A stretch of 64,000 bases of DNA from assembly GCF_003265345.1 (NCBI RefSeq), contig NZ_QFWW01000030.1, positions 248,001 through 312,000 on the forward strand. The letters are read 5' to 3'. Both the position numbers and the translations under genes were made by a program. The DNA comes from Lentzea terrae (lineage in GTDB: Bacteria; Actinomycetota; Actinomycetes; Mycobacteriales; Pseudonocardiaceae). The notes under the pieces were generated by a model. The model was given only the letters and a program-made list of their open reading frames with translations. It made no database searches and was not told the DNA's origin. Numbering within the stretch: position 1 is the first letter of the stretch; the number at the start of each line of letters is the position of its first letter. Below are positions 35,389 to 44,026 of the stretch, in pieces.

Positions 35389-36647
35389 TTGGCGGCGTCC
35401 GTCGCTTCCTTCAGCGCCTGCGTCCACGCGTCAGCCGCGGACTGCTTGCCCTGCTCGACCCGCGTGAGCGCGGTGCCGAACACCGGTCCGACCTTCGAGT
35501 CCTTGGTGCCGCGGTAGGTCGGCTTCAGCGACTCGGCGGACGACGCGAAGATCTTGCCCACCGGTGCTTTGTTGAAGTAGTCGTTGACGAACGTCTGCAC
35601 CTCGGCGTCCCCGTACACCTTCGGCTGGCTGGGCAGGTTGCCGGTCTCCTTGAAGATCCGCTTCTGCTGCTCGGGCGCCGTGAGCCACTTGGCCAGCTCG
35701 TAGGCCTCCTTGGGGTGCTTGCTCTGCTTCGGGATCGCGAGGAACGAGCCGCCCCAGTTGCCGCCGCCGCCCGGCGCGGTGGTCACGTCCCACTTCCCGG
35801 CCGCCGCGTCGCCGGCACCCGCCTTGATCAGCGCGAGCGACCAGGCCGGGCACGTGGTGGTGGCGAACGAACCCTGCTTCAGCGCGACGTTCCAGTCCTG
35901 GCTGAACGGTTCGAGGGCACCGGTCTGCTTCTTGGTGCCGAGCGCGGCCGCCATGTCGAACGCCGCCTTCACCTTGGCGTTCTTCTCCGCGATGTACGAG
36001 TCGTCCTTCGCGAAGTAGCCCTCCTCGGTCTGGTCGAGGATGGCCTTGTAGACGTTGCGACCGGTGTCGACGAACTTCACGTTCGGCGTCTTGGCCGTGA
36101 ACTGGTCGGCGACCTTCGCGTAGTCCTCCCACGTCGGCCACAGCTTCGCGACCGCCTCGCGGTCCGTCGCCAGGCCGGCCGCCTCGAACAGGTCCCGCCG
36201 GTAGCAGATGCCCAGGCTGCCCATGTCCGTGCCCAGCCCCAGCACGAACTCACCGCCGTCGGTGGTGCCCTGGTTCCACTTCCAGTCGACCCACTGCGAC
36301 TTGAGGTCCTTGGCGCCGTGCTCGGCGAGGTTCACGAACTTGTCCTTGGAGGCGCGGAACTGGCTCACCACGCCCTCTTCCAGGGCGACGATGTCCGCCG
36401 CGCCACGCCCACCCGCGAGCTGCGTCGCGAGCTGCGTGTTGTGCTGCTCCATCTTGACCTTGCGCTGCTCGATCTTGATGTTCGAGTGCGAGGCCATGTA
36501 CTCCTCGATGAGCTTGTCGTACCCGAAGTCGGAGAACAGGCCCAGCGACAGCTCGATCTTGCCGTCAGCCCCGGAACTCCCGCCGCAGCCTGCGGCCAGA
36601 ACCATCACGAGGGTCGCAGCGACGCTGCCGACCAGCCTTCTGCTCAT
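35385..36647 (-). CDS. Extracellular sugar-binding lipoprotein of ABC importer
   Basis: A 420-residue family 1 solute-binding protein. The signal peptide ends in a lipobox (VLAAGCGG, lipid-anchored Cys21). The mature part has the MalE-like lobes: FSDFGYDKLIEEYMASHSNI, ADIVALEEGVVSQF, GTDMGSLGICYRRDLFEAAG and NWGGSFLAIPKQSKHPKEAY. ATG 36647 follows AGGAGG. It is first gene of the operon with two permeases and the GH1 enzyme, just downstream of an 18-bp palindrome. No ATP-binding subunit is encoded in the operon. Confidence 0.93.
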   Translation of the reverse strand: MSRRLVGSVAATLVMVLAAGCGGSSGADGKIELSLGLFSDFGYDKLIEEYMASHSNIKIEQRKVKMEQHNTQLATQLAGGRGAADIVALEEGVVSQFRASKDKFVNLAEHGAKDLKSQWVDWKWNQGTTDGGEFVLGLGTDMGSLGICYRRDLFEAAGLATDREAVAKLWPTWEDYAKVADQFTAKTPNVKFVDTGRNVYKAILDQTEEGYFAKDDSYIAEKNAKVKAAFDMAAALGTKKQTGALEPFSQDWNVALKQGSFATTTCPAWSLALIKAGAGDAAAGKWDVTTAPGGGGNWGGSFLAIPKQSKHPKEAYELAKWLTAPEQQKRIFKETGNLPSQPKVYGDAEVQTFVNDYFNKAPVGKIFASSAESLKPTYRGTKDSKVGPVFGTALTRVEQGKQSAADAWTQALKEATDAAK

Positions 36648-36689
36648 CCGTCCTCCTCGACGGGCGGCGCCGTTGGCGCAGCTGACTGT

Positions 36690-36733
36690 TGTGAGAGCGC
36701 TCTCACACTCAACCGGAGAGGCGCGGGTGTCAA
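36690..36733 (-). promoter_or_regulatory. Promoter and LacI-type operator of the sugar importer operon
   Basis: TGTGAGAGCGCTCTCACA at 36690-36707 is a perfect 18-bp palindrome of the LacI-family type (compare the CebR site of Streptomyces, TGGGAGCGCTCCCA). On the minus strand a TTGACA (complement 36728-36733) lies upstream, with a weak GAGTGT -10 seventeen bp later that touches the palindrome. A bound repressor would block transcription of the binding-protein gene. The LacI protein encoded at 28652-29683 is the obvious candidate. Confidence 0.85.
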
Positions 36734-36841
36734 GCGGTCGACATCGTTCCGTAACTTTGTCGGGGCAGGCAACAAAAACCTGTACCGGAACTGGGTGAGC
36801 GTCTCGGGCCGGGCGGTCAGAGGCCCTCGGAGACGACGAAG

Positions 36842-36874
36842 AGGGACGACCGGGCCCTCGCTCCGGTCGTCCCT
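36842..36874. terminator. 12-bp hairpin in the 450-bp region upstream of the importer operon
   Basis: AGGGACGACCGG (36842-36853) pairs with 36863-36874 across 9 nt. It stands alone in the gap from 36734 to 37100, where I find no ORF; it may insulate the importer promoter from plus-strand transcription, or mark the end of an unrecognised short transcript. Confidence 0.5.
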
Positions 36875-37100
36875 CACCCCAGGTAAAGGGGGTTGCGGGC
36901 GGAAAATGACGCGCGCTCTCGAACTTTTCTCGCGAACTTTGGGTTGAGGTCTCGCTACGGCGGGTAACGGCGCTGAACCCGCAGGTAGTCCGTCCGTACG
37001 AGAAAGCCAGAACAAAGTACGTCCATTCTGTCGGTTGTGCGTGACCTCGGCATACCGTGCGATCGCCGAACCACTCGAAGGTCATCCGCGGGAGGCAGCC

Positions 37101-37289
37101 ATGTGGTCGAGCATCGCGACCTTCGGACCGCTGGCACTCGGCTTCCTGGCCTTCCGCTCGCTGACCACCAGCCGGGTCCTGTCCCTGCTCATCGCCCTGC
37201 GCGGCACCCGCCCAGAGGAACGCCCGCAGATCATCCACGCCCTCAACGCCGCCCCGGAGCCGCGTCGCCGCCCGCGCAAAGCGGCCTGA
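37101..37289 (+). CDS. Small hydrophobic protein, 62 residues
   Basis: ATG 37101 with GGGAGG 5 nt upstream begins MWSSIATFGPLALGFLAFRS, one transmembrane helix, followed by LLIALRGTRPEERPQIIHAL and a basic, Pro-rich tail. The AL-x-G-T-x-P-x-x-R-P-x-I pattern is seen in small conserved proteins of actinomycetes, function unknown. A start at 37035 adds residues without a ribosome-binding site. A hairpin 7 bp after the stop supports a monocistronic transcript. Confidence 0.65.
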   Translation: MWSSIATFGPLALGFLAFRSLTTSRVLSLLIALRGTRPEERPQIIHALNAAPEPRRRPRKAA

Positions 37290-37295
37290 AACGCA

Positions 37296-37328
37296 GCGGA
37301 GGCCCGGTGCCCCGACAGCACCGGACCT
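37296..37328 (+). terminator. Hairpin after the 62-residue protein gene
   Basis: A 13-bp stem with one mismatch, GGAGGCCCGGTGC (37296-37308) against 37316-37328, with a 7-nt loop, directly after the stop codon. Confidence 0.75.
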
Positions 37329-37374
37329 CCACCGATCCCCCGGCCGTGCGGCCCCTGTTTCCGCACCACCGACT

Positions 37375-37413
37375 CCCGCCTGGTTCGGTCCCCGACAACC
37401 GGAGCCAGGCGGG
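37375..37413 (-). terminator. Hairpin after the ABC exporter operon
   Basis: CCCGCCTGGTTCGGT at 37375-37389 pairs with 37398-37413 with minor mismatches. It lies 8 bp beyond the stop of the permease gene and probably ends the permease/ATPase transcript. Confidence 0.7.
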
Positions 37414-37420
37414 GCGTTCC

Positions 37421-39943
37421 CTACGCCTCGGCCATCCCCGCGACCACGGAGTTCCGAGCCGCACGACGGGCGGGCAGCGCGGCGGCCACCACGGCCGCCA
37501 CCACCGCGAGCCCGAGCATGATGCCGATCTGCCCGAACGGGATGGAGAAGCTGATCTGGAACTCCGAGTTGGAGATCGCCTGGACCAGCAGCCATCCGAA
37601 CCCGGCACCGAGCAGGACGCCGACGACCGCACCGATCAGGGCCATCAGGATCGACTCGACCACCAGCATCTGCCGCAGCTGGCCTCGGGTCAGGCCCAGT
37701 GCCCGCAGCAGCGCCGACTCGCGGGTCCGCTCCAGCACCGACAGCGTCAGCGTGTTCGCGATGCCGAACAGGGCGATGATCAGCGCCAGGCCGACGAGGG
37801 CCCAGATGAACAGCAGCACCTGGTCGATCTGCGCGTTGAGCTCGGCCTTGGTCTCCGCCGCGGAGTTGAGCACCGCGACCGGTGACGTGGCGATGACGCG
37901 TTCCAGGTCGGCGCGGGCGGCCGTGATGTCGGTGCCCGGCGCGAGCTTGACCAGCAGCTTCTGGTAGCCCTTCGGGGCTTCCTTCAGCAGCGACTGAGCG
38001 GCGGGCAGCGTCACGATGCCGGCGCCGTAGCTGTTGTCCTTGATCAGCGCGACGACCTTGAACTCCTTGTCGTTGATCTTCAACGAGGAGCCGAGCGACA
38101 GGCCGGAGTCCTTGGCGTCCCGCTCGCGCAGGGCGATGTCGCCGTCCTTGAGGCCGGTCAACGTGCCACTGACCACCTCGGGCCGCACCAGCGAGCCGAT
38201 CGCGTCGGACGGGAAGCCGGTGACGTCGCCGAACTTGAGCTTGTCGGACTCGCCGAACGCCTGGAGCTCCGGCGCGATCTTGGCGACGTTGCGCACCTTC
38301 GCGAGCTCGGCCGCGAACTTCTCGGTCAACGGCTGGCTGTAGACGTTCGAGCTGACCTCGTAGTCGGCCGGGAACCTCTTGTCGACCTGCTGGTTCATCG
38401 TCTCGCGGCCGCTGCCGGCCACGACCGTCACCATCGCCACGATGGTCACGCCGATCATCAGCGCCGCCGTGGTGGCGGCCGTGCGCTTCGGGTTGCGGCC
38501 CGCGTTGGCCGACGCCAGCTTGGCCGGGACACCGCGCAGCGCCGTGCCGAAGAGGCGGTTCACCAGCGGCACGTACAGCGGGCCGAGGAGCAGGACCGCG
38601 AACAGCAGCACCATCGTGGCGCCACCGGTGATGAACAGCGCGGGCTCTTCCTTCTCCTGCTGGATGCCGAGGTAGACACCGGCGCCACCGATCAGCGCGA
38701 TCAGCGAGGCGATCACGACGCGCACCTTGCTGGTGCGGGCGACGTCGTCGTGGCTGTCCGGCTGCGAGCGCAGGGCGGCGACCGGGGCGACCTTCGTGGC
38801 ACGGCGGGCCGGCAGCACGGCCGACAGCACGGTCACGACCACACCGACGCCGAAGCCGGCGGCGATGGTCACCCACGAGATCGGCAGACGGATCGGGGCA
38901 TCCTCACCGCCGGGGCCACCCACCGTGCTGATGAGGGCCTGCAGGCCCGCCGAAACGCCGAGGCCGCCGAGGATGCCCAGCACTGACGCAGCGAGGCCCA
39001 TGAAGACCGCTTCGGCCAGCACGCTGCGGAACACCTGCCCGCGATCCGCACCGACGCAGCGCAGCAGGGCGAGTTCCTTCGTGCGCTGGGCGACAAGAAT
39101 CGTGAAGGTGTTGTAGATGACCATGCCCGCGACGATGAGCGAGATGGCCGCGAACGCGAGCAGAAACGTCTTGATCTCGCTCGCGGCGTCACCGACCTGG
39201 GCCAGCGTCTCCTGCGTCAGCTGCTCACCGGTCTGCACCTTGTAGCCGGCACCGACGGCCTTGTTGATGTTGTCGACGAGCTGCTGCTGGGACACGCCGT
39301 CCTTGGCGACCGCGACGATCTCGTAGATCCGCTGGTCGGGGAGCACCGTGCGCACGCCTTCCGGCGACAGGATCACGTGGTCGCTGCCGGACATCGACAT
39401 GCTGCTCGCACCCTGCTGGTACGTGCCGACGATGGTGTACGGGTGCTCGACGTTGTCCTTGTCGAGCATCTTGAGCTTGTCGCCGACCTTGAGCTTCGCG
39501 ATCTGCGCGGTCTTGGTGTCGATCGCGGCCTCGTCGGCCTTGACCGGGAACTTGCCGTCCTTGAGGTCGAAGTCGCGCAGCTTCTCCACCGTCGGCAGCG
39601 GCTGGACCAGCGCGTTGCGCGCCTTGCCGTCACCACCGAGCAGTGCCGCGCTGCCGAACTCGCGGGAGTCCGCACCCGCGACACCGTTGGTGGCACGGAT
39701 CTTCTTGAGCACGTCGGCGGGGATGCCGTTCTGCATCTGCTCCGAGGAGCTGTTCTCCGGGAGGTGCACCGCCGCGTCGACGTTGCGGGCGCTGCGGGCG
39801 AAGTTGTCCCTGGTCTGTTCCCCGACGGCGTCGCCGAGCACGAGCGTGCCCGTCACGAACGCGACGCCGAGCGCGATGGCGATGCTGGACAGCACCAGCC
39901 GTGCCGTGCGAGCGCGCAGGCCCGCAAGGATCGTCTTCAGCAT
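37421..39943 (-). CDS. FtsX/MacB-type ABC transporter permease, two FtsX domains
   Basis: 840 residues: an N-terminal transmembrane helix, an extracytoplasmic MacB_PCD region (about 40-240), FtsX domain 1 with three helices (about 255-400), a connecting pair of helices, a second extracytoplasmic region, and FtsX domain 2 at the C-terminus (VLLFIWALVGLALIIALFGI, VGVLLGAGFGWLLVQ, IMLGLAVVAAVVAAALPARR). Such fused permeases work with a single ATPase to export or extract lipids, lipoproteins or peptides by mechanotransmission. Coupled to the ATPase gene 4 bp upstream. Confidence 0.92.
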   Translation of the reverse strand: MLKTILAGLRARTARLVLSSIAIALGVAFVTGTLVLGDAVGEQTRDNFARSARNVDAAVHLPENSSSEQMQNGIPADVLKKIRATNGVAGADSREFGSAALLGGDGKARNALVQPLPTVEKLRDFDLKDGKFPVKADEAAIDTKTAQIAKLKVGDKLKMLDKDNVEHPYTIVGTYQQGASSMSMSGSDHVILSPEGVRTVLPDQRIYEIVAVAKDGVSQQQLVDNINKAVGAGYKVQTGEQLTQETLAQVGDAASEIKTFLLAFAAISLIVAGMVIYNTFTILVAQRTKELALLRCVGADRGQVFRSVLAEAVFMGLAASVLGILGGLGVSAGLQALISTVGGPGGEDAPIRLPISWVTIAAGFGVGVVVTVLSAVLPARRATKVAPVAALRSQPDSHDDVARTSKVRVVIASLIALIGGAGVYLGIQQEKEEPALFITGGATMVLLFAVLLLGPLYVPLVNRLFGTALRGVPAKLASANAGRNPKRTAATTAALMIGVTIVAMVTVVAGSGRETMNQQVDKRFPADYEVSSNVYSQPLTEKFAAELAKVRNVAKIAPELQAFGESDKLKFGDVTGFPSDAIGSLVRPEVVSGTLTGLKDGDIALRERDAKDSGLSLGSSLKINDKEFKVVALIKDNSYGAGIVTLPAAQSLLKEAPKGYQKLLVKLAPGTDITAARADLERVIATSPVAVLNSAAETKAELNAQIDQVLLFIWALVGLALIIALFGIANTLTLSVLERTRESALLRALGLTRGQLRQMLVVESILMALIGAVVGVLLGAGFGWLLVQAISNSEFQISFSIPFGQIGIMLGLAVVAAVVAAALPARRAARNSVVAGMAEA

Positions 39944-39947
39944 TGCT

Positions 39948-40700
39948 TCACGCCCCCAGGTGCGTGAGAGCGTTGACGACGGACTCGGTGGTGGGCTGGT
40001 GGATCTCGCCCGCGAGCCGGCCGTCGGCCAGCAGCACCACGCGGTCGGCGTAGCTCGCGGCCACCGGGTCGTGCGTCACCATGATCACGGTCTGGCCCAG
40101 CTTGCGGACCGACATGCGCAGGAAGTCGAGGACCTCGGCACCGCTGCGGGAGTCCAGGTTGCCGGTCGGCTCGTCGGCGAAGATGACCTCGGGACGGGCG
40201 ACGAGGGCGCGGGCACAGGCGACGCGCTGCTGCTGGCCACCGGACAGCTCGGTCGGTCGGTGGGTGAGGCGGTCGCGCAGGCCGAGGACGTTGACGATCG
40301 TGTCGAACCACTGCTTGTCGGGCTTGCGGCCGGCGAGCTCGAGACCCAGCAGGATGTTCTGCTCGGCGGTCAGCGTCGGCAGCAGGTTGAAGGCCTGGAA
40401 CACGAAGCCGACGCGGTCGCGGCGCAGCTTGGTCAGGTCCTTGTCGTTGAGCTTGGTGATCTCGGTCTGTCCGATGTGGATCGCGCCGCTGTCCACGGTG
40501 TCCAGTCCTGCGAGGCAGTGCATCAGCGTCGACTTGCCGGAGCCGGACGGTCCCATGATGGCGGTGAACCGGCCAGCCTCGAACGCGACGTTGATGCCGT
40601 CGAGCGCCCGCACCGCGGTGTCACCCTTGCCGTAGACCTTCACCAGGTTGTGGGCCGCCGCGGCGGTCCGGGTGCCGACCTCGGACACCAGTGCAGACAT
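39948..40700 (-). CDS. ABC transporter ATP-binding protein (MacB/LolD type)
   Basis: A 250-residue ATPase with Walker A GPSGSGKST, Q-loop VFQAFNLLPTL, signature LSGGQQQRVACARAL, Walker B VIFADEPTGNLDS and H-loop VTHDP. The NLLPTLTAEQN and DEPTGNLDS motifs place it in the MacB/LolD/FtsE clade. ATG 40700 follows AGGAAGG by 7 nt. It powers the FtsX-type permease downstream. Confidence 0.95.
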   Translation of the reverse strand: MSALVSEVGTRTAAAAHNLVKVYGKGDTAVRALDGINVAFEAGRFTAIMGPSGSGKSTLMHCLAGLDTVDSGAIHIGQTEITKLNDKDLTKLRRDRVGFVFQAFNLLPTLTAEQNILLGLELAGRKPDKQWFDTIVNVLGLRDRLTHRPTELSGGQQQRVACARALVARPEVIFADEPTGNLDSRSGAEVLDFLRMSVRKLGQTVIMVTHDPVAASYADRVVLLADGRLAGEIHQPTTESVVNALTHLGA

Positions 40701-40819
40701 GTCGCTTGCCTTCCTCACAGGGGATGTTCCTTGACGAGGAAGAAGCTATGAGTTCGCTGAGTACGCGGACATCAACTCGGCGACGCGTTGCGGATCAGCC
40801 TGAGGTATGACAACCGGGG

Positions 40820-43804
40820 CTATTCCAGCAGACCTCGGTCGTACGCGATGGCGACCGCCTCCGCCCGCCGGGACGCCCCCAGCTTGGCCATGATCCGGGA
40901 AAGGTGCACGGAAACGGTCTTCTCGCTGATGTACAGCTCCTCGCCGACCTCGCGGTTCGTCCGTCCGGCGGCGACCAGGCCGAGCACGTCGCGTTCGCGC
41001 GGGGTGAAGAGGTCGAGGTGCTCCCTGGCCGGCTCGTCCGCCCGCAGGGTGATGCGGGCGCGCTTGGCGCACGACGCCACGGCCTCGGCGAGCGGCACGG
41101 CCTTGAGCCTGGTCGCCACCTCGTCGGCCTGGCGCAGCTGCTCGGCGGCTTCGTCCCGGCGATCCGCGCCCAGCAACGCCTCCGCCAGCCGCCACCGGCA
41201 CAGTGCCTGCTCGAAGACGACCCCGTAGGCGAACTCGTCGACCGCGGCCTGCCAGAGCTCCGGGTCGCCGGCACCCTCCAGCCTGGACTCCTCGGCGAGC
41301 GCGCGGGCCAGCCAGGCCCTGCCTTCCGGGCCGAGGACGCCGGCCCGCGGCTTGCCGTGCCGCGCGGTCAGCCGCACGTGCTCGGCGAGCTTGTGCCCTT
41401 CCTCGACCGCCTGCTGCTCGGCCTCCGCGTCGCGCTTGCGGCGGGCCTTCGCGGCGATCTCCGCGTGCGCCGAGATGCCGATGGCGCCGATCCGGATGCC
41501 CGCGAGCATCCACGGACCGCCGAGCTTGCGCGCCCACTCCAACGCGTCCGTGACGCGCTCGACCGCCAGCTCCGGACGGCCGCGCCACAACGCCAGCTCC
41601 GCGCCGGTACCGCCGTTGATCAACGCGATCTGGATGTCGCGGTGCCAGTCGCTGCGCAGCTTCGTGATCATCCGCTCGGACTCGGCCAACTCGCCGCGCG
41701 AGACCGTGAGGTGTGTGCTCGCCGACGCCAGCCTGGCCAGCACCGTCGACGACACCGACATGCCGGGCGGTTCGCTGGCCCACGCCGCGTAGTCCCAGTC
41801 GCCGATGTAGTAGTGCACGAGCACCTGCAGGATGCGGATCTCCAGCCCGAACATGCTCCAGGTCAGGCCGGTCTCCTTGGCCCGGTCGCCGGCCTGGTTG
41901 AAGACGCGGGCGGCCTCGGCCAGCTCACCGCGGTCGTAGTGCATCAGGCCGTAGTAGTACCAAGCCCTCAGCTCGTTGTTGAACGCTCCGACCTCACGGG
42001 CGCTCTGGATCGCGCGCTCGAAACTGGCCCTGGCCTCCTCCGGCTGGTTCGCGTGGTCGTCGAGGATCGCCAGCGTGCCCAACGCGTCCGCGACCGCGCC
42101 CGGCGCGTTCACCTGCCGGCCGTCCGCGATCGCGAGCTCGGCGGCTTCCCGCGCCTCGGCGTCCTTGCGCTGCTGGCGCAGGGACGACGCCTTGCCCGCG
42201 AACACACGGGCGCGGGTGGGGCTCGGTTCGCGGTCGCGCACGAGCTGGAACGCCTTGGCCAGGACCAGGAAGTGCTCCTCCTCGTTGCCGTCGAGGATCG
42301 AGAGCGCCTGCGAGAGCCGCAGCCAGATCTCGGCGGCCTCCTCCGGTGTCTGCTCAGGCCCGATGGCCTTGGTGGCACTGCGGGCGAACGCCACGGCCCG
42401 TTCCGGCTGGCCGGCCGTGCCGGCGACCCAGGAGGCCCTGCGCAGCAGCACCGACTCGTCCACATCGGACGGACGGTCCGGGGCGGGCACCGCGTTCCAC
42501 AGGTTGAGAGCCTTTTCCAGGTAGCGCAACGACTCCGCGGGCGCGCCGGCCCGTTCGGCCTCCCTGGACGCCTGGATCGAGGCCTTCAGCGCCTGCGGCA
42601 GGTCGTGGCTCTGGAACGCGTGGTGGGCCAGTGCCGCCGCGGCACCTCGTTCGTCGAGGTGCTGGGCGAGGTGGTGTGCGTAGGAGGCGTGCAGCCGCAC
42701 CCGTTCGCCCGGCAGGAGATCGCCGTACACGGCCTCCCTGAGCAACGCGTGGCGGAACGTGTAGACCTCGTCGTCGTTCACGACGAGCAGGTGGTGCTGG
42801 ACCAGTTCGCGCAACGTCCGGTCGAGCTCGACGTCGGACATGCCCGCGACCTCGCGCAGCCGGTCGTGCCGGACCCTCCTGCCCCGGACCGACGCGACCC
42901 GCACCACGTGCTGGGCTTCGGGGCTGAGCCGCTCCACCCGGCTCAGCAGCACGTCGGCGAGTGCGGACGGGAGCGACCGGTCGTCGTCGCACGTCGCCAC
43001 CGCGATGAGCTCTTCGGCGAAGAACGCGTTGCCCTCAGAGCGTTCCGCCACCTGCTGGACGACGTCGTTCGGAAGATCGTCCGACAGCGCCTCCACGAAC
43101 CGGCGGGCATCGGCGGCGTTGAACGGCGTGAGGTCCAGGCGTTCCACCGCGGGCAGGCGGACCAGTTCGGACAGCAAGGGGCGCAAGGGATGGCTGCGGT
43201 GCAGGTCGTCGGCGCGGTAGGTGCCGACGACCAGGATCCGCTGGGAACGCAAGCGGGCCAACAGGAACGACAGCAGGTACCGCGTCGAGGCGTCCGCCCA
43301 GTGCAGGTCCTCGACGACGAACAGCACGCGCTGACGTTCGGAAAGTTCGGTGAGCAGGCCCAGCACGGCGTCGAACAGCTGGAGCTGGCCCACGTCCTGC
43401 TCCGGTCGGCGTCCTGGGAGGAGACTCGGCGCGATCATGCCCTCGGTGCCGGGCTCGCGTTCGGCCGGAAGTGCCAGCTGCGGCAGCAACATCGCGAGCG
43501 CCGGGCGGTTCGCCGCGTCCTTGAGGGCGCTGAGCGCCTCCGCGAACGGCAGGTACGGCAGTCCGGTCTCGCCGACGTCCAGGCACCGTCCCATGAGGAC
43601 GAGCGTGTCGTCGGCGCTGGCGGCCAGTTCGTCGACCAGCCGCGTCTTGCCGACACCCGCGTCACCGGCCAGGAGCACCGCTCCCGCCGTGCCGTCACCT
43701 GCCTGCGCCAACATGGCGCGCAACCGGTCCAGCTCGCGGTCGCGCGCGACCAACGGGATTCCGGAACCGAGGCGCGCCACGAGTGGCATGCTCGCACACG
43801 TCAT
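40820..43804 (-). CDS. LAL-type LuxR family transcriptional regulator
   Basis: A 994-residue large ATP-binding LuxR regulator. It has an AAA/STAND ATPase domain near the N-terminus (Walker A GDAGVGKT, about residue 45; VLFVVEDLHWAD Walker B), a long helical/TPR-like middle region, and a C-terminal LuxR helix-turn-helix (LTPRERDVLGLVAAGRTNRE with ISEKTVSVHLSRIMAKL). LAL regulators often activate sugar-uptake or antibiotic genes. ATG 43804 overlaps the stop of a small upstream ORF (ATGA), which supports this start over ATG 43789. Confidence 0.9.
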   Translation of the reverse strand: MTCASMPLVARLGSGIPLVARDRELDRLRAMLAQAGDGTAGAVLLAGDAGVGKTRLVDELAASADDTLVLMGRCLDVGETGLPYLPFAEALSALKDAANRPALAMLLPQLALPAEREPGTEGMIAPSLLPGRRPEQDVGQLQLFDAVLGLLTELSERQRVLFVVEDLHWADASTRYLLSFLLARLRSQRILVVGTYRADDLHRSHPLRPLLSELVRLPAVERLDLTPFNAADARRFVEALSDDLPNDVVQQVAERSEGNAFFAEELIAVATCDDDRSLPSALADVLLSRVERLSPEAQHVVRVASVRGRRVRHDRLREVAGMSDVELDRTLRELVQHHLLVVNDDEVYTFRHALLREAVYGDLLPGERVRLHASYAHHLAQHLDERGAAAALAHHAFQSHDLPQALKASIQASREAERAGAPAESLRYLEKALNLWNAVPAPDRPSDVDESVLLRRASWVAGTAGQPERAVAFARSATKAIGPEQTPEEAAEIWLRLSQALSILDGNEEEHFLVLAKAFQLVRDREPSPTRARVFAGKASSLRQQRKDAEAREAAELAIADGRQVNAPGAVADALGTLAILDDHANQPEEARASFERAIQSAREVGAFNNELRAWYYYGLMHYDRGELAEAARVFNQAGDRAKETGLTWSMFGLEIRILQVLVHYYIGDWDYAAWASEPPGMSVSSTVLARLASASTHLTVSRGELAESERMITKLRSDWHRDIQIALINGGTGAELALWRGRPELAVERVTDALEWARKLGGPWMLAGIRIGAIGISAHAEIAAKARRKRDAEAEQQAVEEGHKLAEHVRLTARHGKPRAGVLGPEGRAWLARALAEESRLEGAGDPELWQAAVDEFAYGVVFEQALCRWRLAEALLGADRRDEAAEQLRQADEVATRLKAVPLAEAVASCAKRARITLRADEPAREHLDLFTPRERDVLGLVAAGRTNREVGEELYISEKTVSVHLSRIMAKLGASRRAEAVAIAYDRGLLE

Positions 43805-43956
43805 GCGTGGGTGCTGCCGAGTTTCGTAGAGGTGCGGTGGATCACGCGCCGAAGCCACGACGGCCCGCGGCCGTTCGAGCGCTGCCAGTTGCACCTGGCG
43901 TTCCCACGTCGGTAGTCGATCTCCGCCTTGATCGCCTCAGGGGTCCATTCCGTCAT
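43801..43956 (-). CDS. Small 51-residue ORF translationally coupled to the LuxR regulator
   Basis: From ATG 43956 a 51-codon frame runs MTEWTPEAIKAEIDYRRGNA and on to a basic C-terminal half (WQRSNGRGPSWLRRVIHRTS), with its TGA overlapping the ATG of the LuxR gene (ATGA at 43801-43804). The N-terminal half has the look of a real helix (acidic then YRR), and the coupling is typical of genuine operons. I do not recognise a family. There is no strong ribosome-binding site. If real, it may be a partner or modulator of the LuxR protein. Confidence 0.55.
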   Translation of the reverse strand: MTEWTPEAIKAEIDYRRGNARCNWQRSNGRGPSWLRRVIHRTSTKLGSTHA

Positions 43957-43971
43957 GACCACGAGGTTCGT

Positions 43972-43990
43972 CCTGAGGCCTCACCTCAGG
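43972..43990. promoter_or_regulatory. Inverted repeat CCTGAGG-N5-CCTCAGG, possible operator
   Basis: CCTGAGG (43972-43978) and CCTCAGG (43984-43990) lie 16-34 bp upstream of the small ORF and LuxR gene, where a regulator would act. A further CCTCAGG is at 43936 inside the small ORF. Autoregulation by the LuxR protein is a reasonable guess. Confidence 0.4.
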
Positions 43991-44026
43991 CATCGGACGA
44001 TCACGCAGTCCTGGGCCGCGAACCCC

